64,000 nt of DNA, from contig JAJEKV010000028.1 in the NCBI GenBank assembly GCA_021234155.1, positions 432,001 through 496,000 on the forward strand, given 5' to 3'. Under the pieces are notes generated by a model. That model was not told the DNA's origin and did not search any database. It saw only the letters and a list, made by a program, of their open reading frames with translations. This DNA comes from Isoetes taiwanensis. Taxonomy: Eukaryota; Streptophyta; Lycopodiopsida; Isoetales; Isoetaceae. Shown in pieces: positions 32,511-43,855 of the stretch. The stretch's first letter is position 1. Each line of letters begins with the position of its first letter. A program made the translations under genes and the position numbers.

Positions 32511-32690
32511 CGTTGCAAGAATGAGGATCTGGCATGTTCAGATCATCATGCATTGCCAGTGATTCATGCAAAGCTCCACATTTGGCATAATACATCTGGA
32601 CAAAGAGATTCCTTGGAAGCTTATTCTGATCTAGCCCAACTTTCATAATGTGTTCCTGAGCACGTTTGCCCTGCAAAAATCCTTCTCATC
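32506..32690 (-). pseudogene. PPR protein pseudogene, 5' part
   Basis: Minus-strand reading GKRAQEHIMKVGLDQNKLP, NLFVQMYYAKCGALHESL and DPHSCNAI is the classic start of a PLS-class PPR protein (G-K-x-x-H-x-H-I-x-K, then L-V-x-M-Y-x-K-C-G). It stops at the target duplication TATGG and continues in the same frame at 19340 on the far side of the retrotransposon. No start codon or transit peptide could be placed upstream with confidence; the first part of the gene is probably lost or frameshifted beyond 32690. Confidence 0.85.
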
Positions 32691-33460
32691 CCCACACCTG
32701 CGCAAACGTGAAGCAAGAGATACTAAATCGAATGATATTGATGAGTGTCCAGCTCCTGGCTTTTTTACATGTATCTCTTCCAAATATAGAATGCAGATGA
32801 TATATCGAGCTTCTATATAGATGCAGATGATGTATCTATTCGTATCTATTCCAAATTGCATATCGTTCAAGCTCTTTTCCGCCAGCACAGCCCATTTTGA
32901 CCAGAAATAGGATTTCCGACCAAATGCAAGAATTATCCATTCTAAGGATGCAGCAAAGAGTATCTATCGACTTACCTCTTTGTTTTCCGTATATGTGTAC
33001 CATCATCCGATAGGACATTGTGTTTTGGTATGGATCAGAATCGCTGGCCAATTTAAATCAAAAGAAAACAATGCCCATTTGACAGGAGTCCGCAAATACG
33101 AGTTATAGTTGAAGGAGATAAAACAGGAAAAAAATAACTAGTCAAAAAGCACGTTTAATTATTTTTACAGAAATTACAATGTCGTTCTGATTGATTTCTA
33201 GATTTGAAGATTTTGATCGAAATGGCAATGCACATCTTCTTCATGTGCATCGAACATGTTTTTGTGGAGTGTCTGAAATGTGAAAATATATTGTTCACTA
33301 GTAGTTCACATAAACATGTGAAAAGTTTAGAATTAAGCAGAAAATTTAGATATTTGAAACGCTATATTGTTGAAAGAGTGGCAAGTTTATGAGTGCTCCT
33401 AGCTCATGTGTAGTAGCATGAAACTGCTATGTTTTTGTTGATTTTGTAAAATGTCGGCTG
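32691..33460. other. Intergenic region, no gene recognised
   Basis: AT-rich sequence with only short, unconvincing frames. A short direct repeat, ATGCAGATGATRTATC, occurs at about 32791 and 32820. Confidence 0.45.
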
Positions 33461-33850
33461 TCATATTTTTTTCTTACGCTTTAAATACCAGTATTTCTTA
33501 GAACTGGATGGGTTGCTTTGTAAGTTGTTGTATCCGTGCGTTGTTGTGTTTAATTTTGCGACGTAAGCTTTATCTAGTTTGTTTGCCTCTTTTTTGTCTT
33601 GTGTTTGAAGGAATATTTCCATTTTGAAATTGTCTATTGCTGAATGATAGAGATTTGCGTCGTGAATCATTTTCATGTTTGGTGTTTTTAGGTGTTGGAA
33701 GAATCTTCTTGTTGGATGCTTGGATTGGCCAATGTACATTTTGTCATTTCGTATGCAGGTTATGTTACGGCTTAATGCCGGCTTGGGGGAGTGGCTCAGG
33801 CACAACGCAATGGGAATTAATAATTCAATGTTAGCAATTAGTGGTTAATG
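33461..33850 (-). pseudogene. GIY-YIG nuclease domain fragment
   Basis: Minus-strand frame without an upstream ATG. It reads ITCIRNDKMYIGQSKHPTRR, then FFQHL, LYHSAIDNFKMEIF, KKEANKLDKAYVAKLNT and GYNNL. This is the GIY-YIG fold in order: first strand, the K-x-Y-I-G-Q-S strand, the catalytic-helix arginine (PTRRFFQHL), the N-F-K/E-I-F strand and the glutamate-bearing helix (EANKLDKAYV). The GIY half is shortened (T in place of Y and few residues between motifs). A following lysine-rich tail ends at TGA. A minus-strand TATATAA lies near 33870. Such nucleases occur in giant viruses, phages, introns and some eukaryotic retroelements; the source is unclear, and no partner domain is visible. Confidence 0.65.
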
Positions 33851-34729
33851 GTAGGTTATTTTCATTTATATAACCCTTGGGACTATATGGGGTAAAATCA
33901 TTGTGATAAACTAAAGGTTAATGGTTTTTATTAAATTATAGCTTGACGTGGCTGATAACGGGTCGCGGACCCGTTACAGCAGAAGCAACCCGGGACTCAT
34001 ATCAGAGCCTCCGGATTTAGCCAAGAAGGGTCGAATGATCCAGAGAAAAGGCCGAATCCAAGCTATTTCTGGCCGATCTGCTATTTCCAATGTTTATCTA
34101 CCTTTTAGGATTGATATTTGAGATTAAGAAAGGCTCTTCCAGAAATAGGTGATCTTTCCCTATAAAAGTAACTGTTTCCTTCATCTGGGATAGAGAAATC
34201 CGGCTGTGTGCTAAGAACTCCTGCGTCTGCAATAGTTAGTGATGAACCAGCCTGTCAACTAGAACTTAGAACCCTTAGTTGCGCTTGTTACAACAAGAAA
34301 CGATTCTTGTAGAAAGCCTGGCCCGGTTGGGTGGATATCAGTCTTCTAAAGATTGAAGACCTTTACTTGTTAGAGTTTTGTATTTTGAAGTGGAGTTTTT
34401 GTTGGTATTTAGATGTTGAATTGATTAAACTTCCTTCATCGTATCAGGTTATCTTGTATATTTTGATTGGATTGTCTTGTTTTGATGGTTTTGCACATGT
34501 GAGTTAGTTTTGTCATGTGTGTAAAATATTTAGCCGTACCAACGTTGAAATTTCGTCTAAGGTATTTTAATTGTAACCTTTAGTTTTTATCTTTTGCTCA
34601 TTTTCAATGTTCATTTAGATTATCTTTTTAGGGATGACTTCTTTATTTCCAGAAAGGTGCGATGCAGTTTTCATACATATCTGTTCCCCTATATTTGGGT
34701 GAAAAAATGCTAGACCCTAGCAAATTAGC
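33851..34729. other. Region with a GC-rich hairpin and TATA box; possible old LTR remnant
   Basis: TAACGGGTC/GACCCGTTA form a 9-bp perfect stem at 33956-33976. CATATCAGAGCC near 34000 resembles an initiator-Met primer site with two mismatches. TATAAAAG at 34161-34168 could drive the downstream transposase gene. No open frame. Confidence 0.4.
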
Positions 34730-37700
34730 ATGTCTAGGACATTTGTGCTGAAAACTGCTTTTCGTGCCATTTTGGACCCGCCAACATTTCACCTCAAACG
34801 TCAAGCTCTTGCCCGCCATTTTCCTCCTAAACCAGGTTTACAAGATCGATCCAGAGCGACTATGTCATCAATCCAAAGACATTTCAGGCCGAATTTGATT
34901 TTGAAATGTACATTCTGCTTTAGGCTCATGAAACGTGAGGGAAATTTTACCTCAAAATGTGATCTGATTCTTGCCTTCGGTTTTGCAACGTTTTCCATGT
35001 CCTTTGAGTGGGAGAAGTCTTTTGTTGCCTCCATAGCAAAAACCGGCATGCAATTTGATCCCGGAGAGTTGCTTGCTAGTTTACATGATTATCAAAGCAA
35101 AACTGTTGAATTCTCTACTATATGCTCCAATATAGCACAGTCAATTCTGAATGGGCAAACAATGGGGAAAAAACTTTCACAGGAGCCTGAATTCCCACTC
35201 ATGCATGAAGATGGGTTTGATATACAACAACATGGACGTGCTACCATGGATGAGGAAGGCTATGAAGTGAATAAAGAAAGACTGCCACTCAATTGTATTA
35301 GTAATTGCAACTGTGAAGTCGAAAGAAAGAGGCTTCAGGCAGAGAAGAAACGAACTCAAAGACAAAAACAGAAGATTGCTGAATGTGATGCGGAGAAAGA
35401 AAATTCAGAGTATCCTCGTCTCAGTACACGAAGAAAGCAACAGTTGCAAGGAAGATTGTTGATAATTATACTCAATCTGTACAAGAACTTTGCAAAAGAC
35501 TTCATCCTGAGGACAAGTTTGAGGTAACAAGTAATGCTGCTAAAAAAATAAATGTTTTTCATGAAGATGAGATCTCAGATTTTAAAACAGTTAAAAAAGT
35601 TGTGGAGAACTTGAAATTATCCTTAGAAAGTCATAAATACAGGAGAAAGACTGATGTTCTAAGAGCAAGATCTGCTGCTATGATTTATGTTGTGGATCCT
35701 AACATTAATAGTTTCGCTATATCTAGAGCTCTTAATGTTAGTAGCATTAGGAGAGTATATGCAGTTAGTAAGCAATGCAGTTAGTAGGAGAGTATATGCT
35801 GAACAAGAAGATGGACCATGGTCCATAATCGTAAGAAGAGAAAGATCTGACAAACTCTCAGAGGAAATTAGAAAGACAATTGTGGATTACTGGACAGAGA
35901 ATACACGGGTTTCACCCAATAAAAAAGATGTTCTCAAGATAACGATAGCAAGAAATAACAAGTTGCTGCATCCCTTGCATTTCCTTGAGGAGACACAGGT
36001 AATGAATCTACTTCTTCTTGAATTTACTTCAGATTTGTCTATTGTTGATGTATTCATATCACATGCTGACATGTCCAGTATTATTTTACAGGTGGCATTC
36101 TATCATAGATTCCTGCAAGATCATCCAAAAATTAATGTATCATTGCAGTTGTTTCAAGCTTTGAAACCAGTATTTGTAAGGAAAATCAAAGATAGATAGG
36201 AAAACTTGTTGTTGTGTCTATCACATGAGAATGGATTACATTAGGCAAGCAATAAACAAAATGAGAAATGATGGCAGGATACATGGTATTACTTGCAATT
36301 GCAAGTGCGCAGTGTGTGGACCTGGGCCAGATTGTTTGGCAAAGAAATGCATTTACAATTCAACTAGTGAATTTTGGAGAAGCTTGGTTTGTCCAAAGCC
36401 CGATGTTGATGAATGGTACCGTCATGAATGCTTATTGCTAGATTGTAAGAAATGTGGCCCTTCAAACGTTCTTTTTGTCCGAAGGAGAAGACTAATTTGC
36501 ATATACTTGAGTGGAAGACATTTGATCAGGTACAACTTAGTTGTGTAATTCAGGTTGCTTTAATTATTGATTACTAATAATATATCTTATATTGCAGGTC
36601 CACGATATTATTCAAGAACCTAATGAGACAGGGGGCTTCAAAAATATAAGGAAACCAGTTACTAAACTAGTGTACAAAACAACCAGCACTTCAGTTTTAC
36701 TGCAACAAGCTGATAATGTGCTCAAAGACTTTATCCCTCATAATTATGAGGCCAGATGGCAGGCTAAGCAGTTTAGAGAATGTTTGGCTACATTCCCCGT
36801 AGGTACGATAGTTTCTGTCATTGATTTCGCCGAGAATTATACTTTCAAAATTCAGCAAGAAATTCAGAGCTTGCATTGGAGAAATGATCAGTGCACCATT
36901 CTCGTGCATATCACATACAGACATGCTACTCAACACGATGCTCCAGATGTTATAGATGTTGAAAAAAAGATCGTTAAGGAAACTCATTTTTACATGTCTG
37001 ATGGCAGAGATCATGATGTATTATTTGTACAACATTGTCTCAACAGGCATGCTGAATTCCTCCAGGGAAAAGATGCCAATGTGAATGGGCATATTATATG
37101 GTCTGATGGGTGTACTCACCAATTTAAAAGTGCAAGACAATTTTATTACCTCAGAAGGTCCTACAAAGCTACGTGTGTTCCAATAGAATGGAACTACTTT
37201 GCTTCTTACCACGGAAAAGGTATGTTGATTTGCTATTTTTGTTTACTTTCTTCAAATTGTTTACGTTCTTTGGTTGTTCAGGTGAGCATGATGGAGCAGG
37301 GGCCGTCGTGAAAGAAGCAATAACTTTTGAAATGCTAAAAAGAAATTCCATTCCATTGCGAAATGCACGTGATGTAGTGTCCTCTGTCGGCAACATTTTA
37401 AAGATTCTGCACAGTTGGAGGAGAACTTGATATTTAGGTAAGCGAACTTTGACTTAAAATGAAATTTTAGAATTGAAAATTGATTTATCTATGTCTGTTC
37501 TAGGCTGATATGTGCAGCCAAGATATATTAATAATGATGTATTCTATTTGTGACAAATTTGTTTCAGATATTTTTGGGAAGTGAAGATGAATGAGGTAGA
37601 TAGAACTGAAAGATTTGACTGCGCAACTCTTAAAGGTTCAAGCAAATTTCATGTTGTTCGGCCTATTCAAAAAGCAGATCCTACACAAGTTGCACATAAG

Positions 37701-38961
37701 AACCTTTCATGTTTTTGCCATACTTGTTGGAAAGGTAAGTATAATTCTTGTATCAACAAGGACCGAATAGGGACATGGCAATTTTCGGAGCTCAGTCCAG
37801 GTGGCAAGGATGAGGAGGAGATGGTGGATGGGCCAGTTTATGAAGGCGATCATGAGTGGAAATCCGATATCATTTGAAGTAAGTTGTCATGTAATAAGTT
37901 CAAATAAACTCTACAGCTGACAGAGGTTGCCAGATTGTTTACCTATGAGAAGCAGTGGCAGTAGGTAAACTTATAGGTTGTGATCTAACGTAAGGAAGGA
38001 AGGTAAGGTTAATTGGAAAGTGAAGTCAATGGTCAAAAATTAGGTCTGCGGGCTACTATTACCCGGACCTCGCTACGCGCGCTAGAAAACCCCAGGTACC
38101 CCCTGCCCGCAGATTTAGGGTTTCGCTCCCGTCCTGTGAAATATTGACGAAAAAATAGGAAGCCGAGATTGGAAAGTTAATCCAATCCCATAACCGCCGG
38201 ATGAAAGGGTATAAGTCTGATGAATATGCAGGCAAGGTGTAGATGATCGAATCGGTGCGATTAGGATTGAATCCGGCCGGGTCAAACATCTTCAAAGCTA
38301 GTGGTGTTGGCTTGATTGTAGACTTGTATTCCTAGTGTTGTTTAATCATAATTCAAGGTTCTTGGATTAGAGACCAAATTGTGGCTCCATGAACCTGGAC
38401 TATGCATTGAGAAAATAAATACAAGTGTGAAGTTAAGTTGCTAACAAATTTGGTGGAACAATCATTAGTTGAAGTTCTTTTGACTATTTCAAGTATAAAA
38501 ACAACATTATTGATATTGGTGATAATTTTGCTGTTGTAGCAGAGATTGGGAATAGGGAAAATGCTGATTTCTACATTTTAAAATGCACAAAAACAAAACA
38601 TGTGATAGAAAAAGCATTCAGGGATCCGTGGGGCCAGCATTTTGCTAGGAGGGAAGTTGTTCTTATAGGTAGGTACTATGGAAGTGTTGGCAAAGGCATG
38701 TACAAGTTGTTATATGACAAACCCTGTGGAAATGTGTATAGTCACTTAGTGATAGCCTGTAACTTTTCCCTTTCACAAAAAGGCGAAAACTTATATGAAT
38801 TGCCCATAGGAACACATGAAATGATTATAGATAGCTTGCCATCCACGTCTAGCATAGCCATTGCTATTGCTAGTTCATCTGCTAACAACATATGTAGTGC
38901 TGAAGATATTGACGGAGAAAAGGAGATTCAGAAGAAGAGTGCAAAACGATCAAAAAAGTAG
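34730..38961 (+). pseudogene. DDE-like transposase of an uncommon eukaryotic family, intron-containing, degraded
   Basis: At least six exon-like blocks. The N-terminal part (34730-35527) ends in a Lys/Arg/Gln helix and is frameshifted near 35460. Next come a helical segment (to 35998) and a Cys-rich segment near 36290-36470 (CNCKCAVCGPGPDC, then CLLLDCKKCGP). The core at 36598-37219 has SVIDFAENYTFKIQQEIQSL, HIIWSDGCTHQFKSAR and WNYFASYHGKG, continuing after an intron as EHDGAGAVVKEA. A Cys block LSCFCHTCWKG follows, then a C-terminal domain at 38494-38961 (REVVLIGRYYGSVGKGMYKL). Introns 35999-36091, 36530-36597, 37220-37281 and 37438-37567 have GT-AG ends. The D-F-A-E-N, S-D-G and H-G-K-G order recalls a family common in animals as uncharacterised proteins; the two Asp blocks suggest an RNase H-like nuclease. 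Several frameshifts imply it is inactive. Terminal inverted repeats were not found. Confidence 0.6.
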
Positions 38962-41572
38962 AATATTTGGCAGAATTGTGGCAGAATATGTAGAAGGAAA
39001 AAGCCTAAGGATATGGTACATTGCTTGAAGCAAAGTTATATGGAATTAGTACTACTCTGCTTGTTACGCAGTAGTGACTGCCTGCAGGGTTTTATCATTT
39101 GCATCATACAGTTCGTATTTCTGTATTTGTTCCAAGGATTATACATTTCTGAATTCATTGTGTAAATTGAATCTAAATACTGAATATATATCTGAAACAT
39201 CGATTTTGTTGCAATAGAAGAATGGTCATTTGATTTCTAACTCAATACGGTTTTGTCATAAGCTGGGATAATGCTTTAAATGAAATCACTAAGAGGTTTT
39301 CTATAAAGGTTCAGTCTGTGCAAACGTAGGATGACCTATCATTTTCATCTGGGAAAAGTGACAGTGCTGCATTAGAATTCAATAAATATACTGTTGGGAG
39401 GTGGGATATATTCCAAATCTGCCCTGCTAGGGAATGGCTGCTTCTAAAGCGCAATTCCTTTGTCTAATTGTTCAAATTGACACATGGATGAAGCATGAGA
39501 ACTACCCTTTTATCCAACTTGGGCCTTTTCCTTGCCAATGTTTGTGTCAAGGATACCTGTGTCTATAGTGGAGGTAACTTTGTATTTCGGCATGACATAC
39601 TATGTGATGGGGTTAGCACCAGCTTTCCACCTGGCAGGTTCTTTCGGCAATTTTTACTGCTTTTTATTCTGCATCAAATGTCATCTTCTATGTTTCGTCC
39701 AAATTTCAGTCTGTGCAAACGTAGAAGTTGGACATGGGAGCAATAGACTATTACAGGCCTTAAGATTGCAACGTAATCTTAGTTTGTATTAATACCGTAA
39801 ACATTTAAACCTAGTATGATTGTTTAATTCAAACATGCATTTTCCTTACGGCCAAGGAGGGAATATCACTCTTAAATACCAAGGAGACAAAGACAAGACG
39901 AGAATTGCGAATTCCTGATGCATGGATCATTGGGCACATTACCTCATGGTTTTACAGATAAGAAATGATGCTTTGTAGTTGATCGGTGTTGGAGAATTTT
40001 ATTGCAAGGTTAAGATTTTGATGTGCTAGTATAATCACATATATTTGCAAAGGCATATCAGTCAATAGGACGTCATCTTGTAAAGACATGAACCACTAAA
40101 AACAACTTATTATAGGTGGAGAATTTACTCGTATTTATTGCCTTGAGGATTTACTGACGAAAATGGGTTACTGCAGATTCTTTCGTCACTTGAACAGCAG
40201 TCAATAATATTGAATCTGAAGCCTTTTGTTCTCATTCTTAAGTCACCCATTTGGGGTTCTTTCGAGTGCATTCACATTATGCTTTGGAGGCTCTCAAAGA
40301 TAGCTCAATCTGAAGGAGAGAGCATATAGAAGTGATGACTTTGAAAAAAATTGCTTCCAAAGGTGAACATATTTGAGAACAAAGTAGTTTTCTTAGGAAG
40401 GTGCATTCAAATTCTGTACATCTATTAACATAGCCTTGTCTGCCAAGGTTTATATGGAGGAAAGAAGTGGTTAAAGAAAAAGATTATGTGGATTAGATGC
40501 ACTGTGTGAATATGTTGGCGTTAACAGGATTGACATGCACAACAAGATTACTAACAAATTATGGTATGTGCTTTCGCAGAAACAGTGCTCCGTGCAACTT
40601 TGTTGGAAGGGATGCCGTTAATGATAACTCTAATGCACTTGCTAGCTTGCACATGTTGCAAACATTGTAGTTGAGAAGAAGGATCTGTTCGGTCCCATAA
40701 CTGTCGTTTCTATGTTCGGTCCTATAACTGTCATTAGCCCAAAGTGTGAAAGAACTACTTCCAGCAGGTATGCGAAAAAGCAACCCTTTTTAAGTTACAG
40801 CTGATAAATACCTGAAATACAATCTGGCCATGTGAATATCCTAGACCGCCAGACTCTCGAAATTCATCTGGCATTGGTACATGAACCTTAACGAACCTCA
40901 ATCACACTTTCCTACAGTAAAATAACTTGTGCAACTATTAATAAGACTGTAGTTACCTTCTAGCTCACAATTCAACGAAACGGAAAGAGGCAGCCACCCT
41001 CTTATAATCCAGCCGCTGACAAATTTATTATTGATAGATGTACAAGGACAAAGTAGTTTTACCAAAGGATTATGGATTATTATGCCAAGTAACAATCTTT
41101 GTGCCAACCATTAAAGCAGCAGCTATTACAGTTATGGGCTCACAAGAACCTGCTGATCAAACGTACGAGGCATGCGTCACATTTACACTGTCCATTAATT
41201 TTCATAGTCCAGGCCAACAAGGCTATAAATACTCCAGGGGGGACTCTCTCAACTAGCCTCAAGAAGCGGATTTATCTGCTAATCTCAAAACGCAGATAAA
41301 TCGCACTAAGCACCTGCAGAAGCTAGAGTACTGCATTATGAAACGCAGAGCTTGAAAGTCATGCATTGAGTCAGGGCAATTTCAAAGGCCGAAAATAATT
41401 GTGCATGCTGCTACAACTGGTCCACAAACTCTTAGACATCAGGGTCCAGGTTCTGCTTCATGGATCAAGCATATTGCCCTGTGGTTGAGTTCAAAATTGG
41501 CATGTTACTACTCGAGCACTTATGGTCAACATAAAATATTTTCAAAAGGTAAGCTACCTGTTTCTTTCGCAA
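38962..41572. other. AT-rich intergenic region, no gene recognised
   Basis: Only short frames with no recognisable domain. About 38040-38340, inside the last intron of the preceding gene, is GC-rich and may be a separate small insertion. Confidence 0.45.
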
Positions 41573-42839
41573 TCAATTATCAAGCGTATGGTCATCTTCA
41601 AGGCCTGCTTCATCATCATCTGAACATGTATTTCTTGTGATGTCCTTGCAAGTGGTTCCAAAAACTGGAGCAGTGGATTCAAAATCAGCAGAACAATTGG
41701 CTTTCACGTTCTTAGACATTGTATCATCTGTACACATTTGAGCAAAACTATAGTCTGATACAATAAAGCAAATGGCCCTATAAGAATAGTTACTTACTTG
41801 TTTTGCCAAGAGGAGAATTAGTTGGAGGCAAGTGAACATAATTACTCTGACTTGGCATCTGGTAAGTGTGATTGCATGATAAACTAACAAAAAATTGATA
41901 ATCTTGTCTGAAGGCCAGTCCACAGGCTTCACAACCCTTTTGCATGCCTACAGGCATCTTATAATTGCTCATGGTTGGCGTCAGCCTTTTTCCTGCCCTA
42001 TGTAGCTACTGCAAACCAGTAATATGCTTGCTCTTACAACTCCAAAAAGATAAAAAATCACTGATTTCGTGCAATTTATCTTTGAGAAAGACAATCTCAG
42101 TCTTTATTGCCATATTTTTATCACCACCAAGATGTTCACGTACCTTTCGCATGGCATCATAGATGCACCTCTCCTCCATTTTTAATGTATTGATTGCAAT
42201 AGCAAAATCACCATCACCAGCAAAGGTGGCTTTCCAAGTAATCTTTCTTCTTTTCTTCTGCCATAGCAGCTAAGGACTCTAACAGTTTGTCGGATCGTTC
42301 CAAACTGCCTTCAATTCGGAGCAGTTCTTGCTCCTTCTCACGTAATGTCTGCTCAATCTCAATTTTTTCAGTAAGAAGATGCTTCATTTCACAACTAATC
42401 GTGCTAATGTTGCCCTCAAAAGAGTCCAATGTTGGACCGCGTCTGCGCTTAGTGTTATCATTGGAGCACTTGAGGGACTCTGCTGCAAATTCTGCCCAAT
42501 CTACCTTGTAAGCATTTGGTGCAGACTGGGCATAGACAGTATGAGAGTATGAGACCATGCAAACGCTCGGGCAAACAATGTTCTCACTTCTGAATTTTTA
42601 AGGCCTTTCTGGTACACTCGAAAGATGAGATCATGCAGCTCCTCTTCAAATTGTGGTTGGATTTGCGAAACATGCAATTTACCACCACGAAGATGGGACT
42701 TCCATACCATTTCAAACTCTTGTGGACTGACATCCCTCTTCTTGATTGTCCTAGCTTGGCGGCCATTGTTGGATAAACCTCTAAGGATGTGGAATTCCTC
42801 CTTGTTACGGGCAATAGGGAGCTGACATAAAATATTCAA
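41573..42839 (-). pseudogene. Unidentified coiled-coil and zinc-finger gene, degraded
   Basis: From 42825 downward, after an acceptor-like ATGTCAG, the reading is LPIARNKEEFHILRGLSNNG, KRDVSPQEFEMVWKSHLRGG, LFARAFAWSHT. An exact tandem duplication of TCTCATAC near 42546-42561 then shifts the frame, and reading resumes as VYAQSAPNAYKVDWAEFAAE. A long heptad-like helix follows (LLTEKIEIEQTLREKEQELL), then, after a second shift, DGDFAIAINTLKMEERCIYD and KVREHLGGDKN. A second exon at 41972-41805 has a zinc-binding pattern (KGCEACGLAF, then SLSCNHTY) ending at a GT donor, and a possible last exon lies at about 41573-41770. The zinc pattern resembles RING or SP-RING-like fingers. I do not recognise the family; it could be a host gene or part of a transposon. 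Confidence 0.45.
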
Positions 42840-43312
42840 GCTAATAAGTATGTATATTGAAGGAAAAGATTCTTATAAAAAATATGCAACAGACCCGAGA
42901 CATGAACCAGCTGTAAACCTGCCTTCAATTATGAGCAAATTAATAGATTGAAAGACCAAAGGCCGTTTACCACAGCCAAATTCTTATACAAGACCTAAAA
43001 ATTATCGCCATCTAACCGTGGCTGACATTTATTCTCTTGAAACTGTTATAGCTGAACCTAATATGCTCTAATACCTTCTATATTATGCACCGACCTGCAT
43101 GCATGCAATGGAAACTTAGAACCAAACTTAGCAGCACTATGAGCTCCACAGCACATCTAAACCAGCCTATAGAGCAGCATGCATTTAAATTTTCTTGCCA
43201 AAGTAGTGCTAAAGTATGTTAATGATTGCCGAGAGAAATACTGCAACACCAGCCTTATACTCTAATCCATCAAACCTACCAACACATTATTACCCGTGCA
43301 AAACACCATATC
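42840..43312. other. Intergenic DNA before the LTR element
   Basis: Possible upstream intron or flank of the minus-strand gene; nothing recognised. Confidence 0.45.
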
Positions 43313-43317
43313 CATGC
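43313..43317. repeat. Target-site duplication CATGC, left copy
   Basis: CATGC directly precedes the 5' LTR and is repeated at 47485-47489. Confidence 0.93.
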
Positions 43318-43665
43318 TGTTGGGGTCGTCACCACTCACCACACTTGTCACCACTCACCACACTCGTCACCACTCACCACACTTGTCACCACTCACCACA
43401 TCATATACCGTATATAGAGTGATATACGCGCATGCACGCGTGCAGGATATTTGCACGTATGCATTGTGGAGCCATTATGAGCATTGTATTATCTGAGCAG
43501 AGAGAGAGAGGAACAGAGAGACGGTGTATTGAGAGTGAGGATTTTGCTTGATCTAGCTATGGAGATGATGATTCTTTGTGTTGTGCATTGCCTTGTTCTG
43601 ATAGATTGAGCTTGGATTGTTGGGTTTTTCATCCTTCTTGCAAGGTTAGAGTCTAGGCTCTAACA
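43318..43665 (+). repeat. 5' LTR of the Gag-only element
   Basis: It starts TGTTGGGGTCG and ends GGCTCTAACA, with four copies of a 19-bp unit (TCACCACTCACCACACTTG). Confidence 0.95.
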
Positions 43666-43668
43666 ATT

Positions 43669-43682
43669 TGGCGACCACAGTG
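43669..43682 (+). other. Primer-binding-site-like sequence
   Basis: TGGCGACCACAGTG begins three bases after the 5' LTR with the TGG expected opposite a tRNA CCA end. Its reverse complement lies at 47162-47175. The tRNA was not identified. Confidence 0.65.
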
Positions 43683-43855
43683 CTCGACAGACCATTGATC
43701 GGCAAGAATTTCCATTGAAAAGGGAGTTGTTACCATTGGTATTGGTGTTCGTCGGTAAAGAACGGCACCATTGAGAAAGGAGCAATTTCTTGTGTGAAGG
43801 GAATTTTGCCGTAATTGATTTGTGGAGTAGAATTTGACAAGGGGAGCATAGTTTT

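Noticed and set aside
33990-34020. CATATCAGAGCC as a primer-binding site of another LTR element
   Set aside because: Two mismatches to the initiator-Met site and no matching LTR pair found; noted only as a possible remnant.
43313-43410. Short regular repeats considered as a CRISPR array
   Set aside because: The units are directly adjacent without unique spacers and lie inside an LTR of a plant retrotransposon.
43226-43496. Plus-strand frames rich in Thr-His-His repeats
   Set aside because: They translate the 19-bp minisatellite of the LTR.
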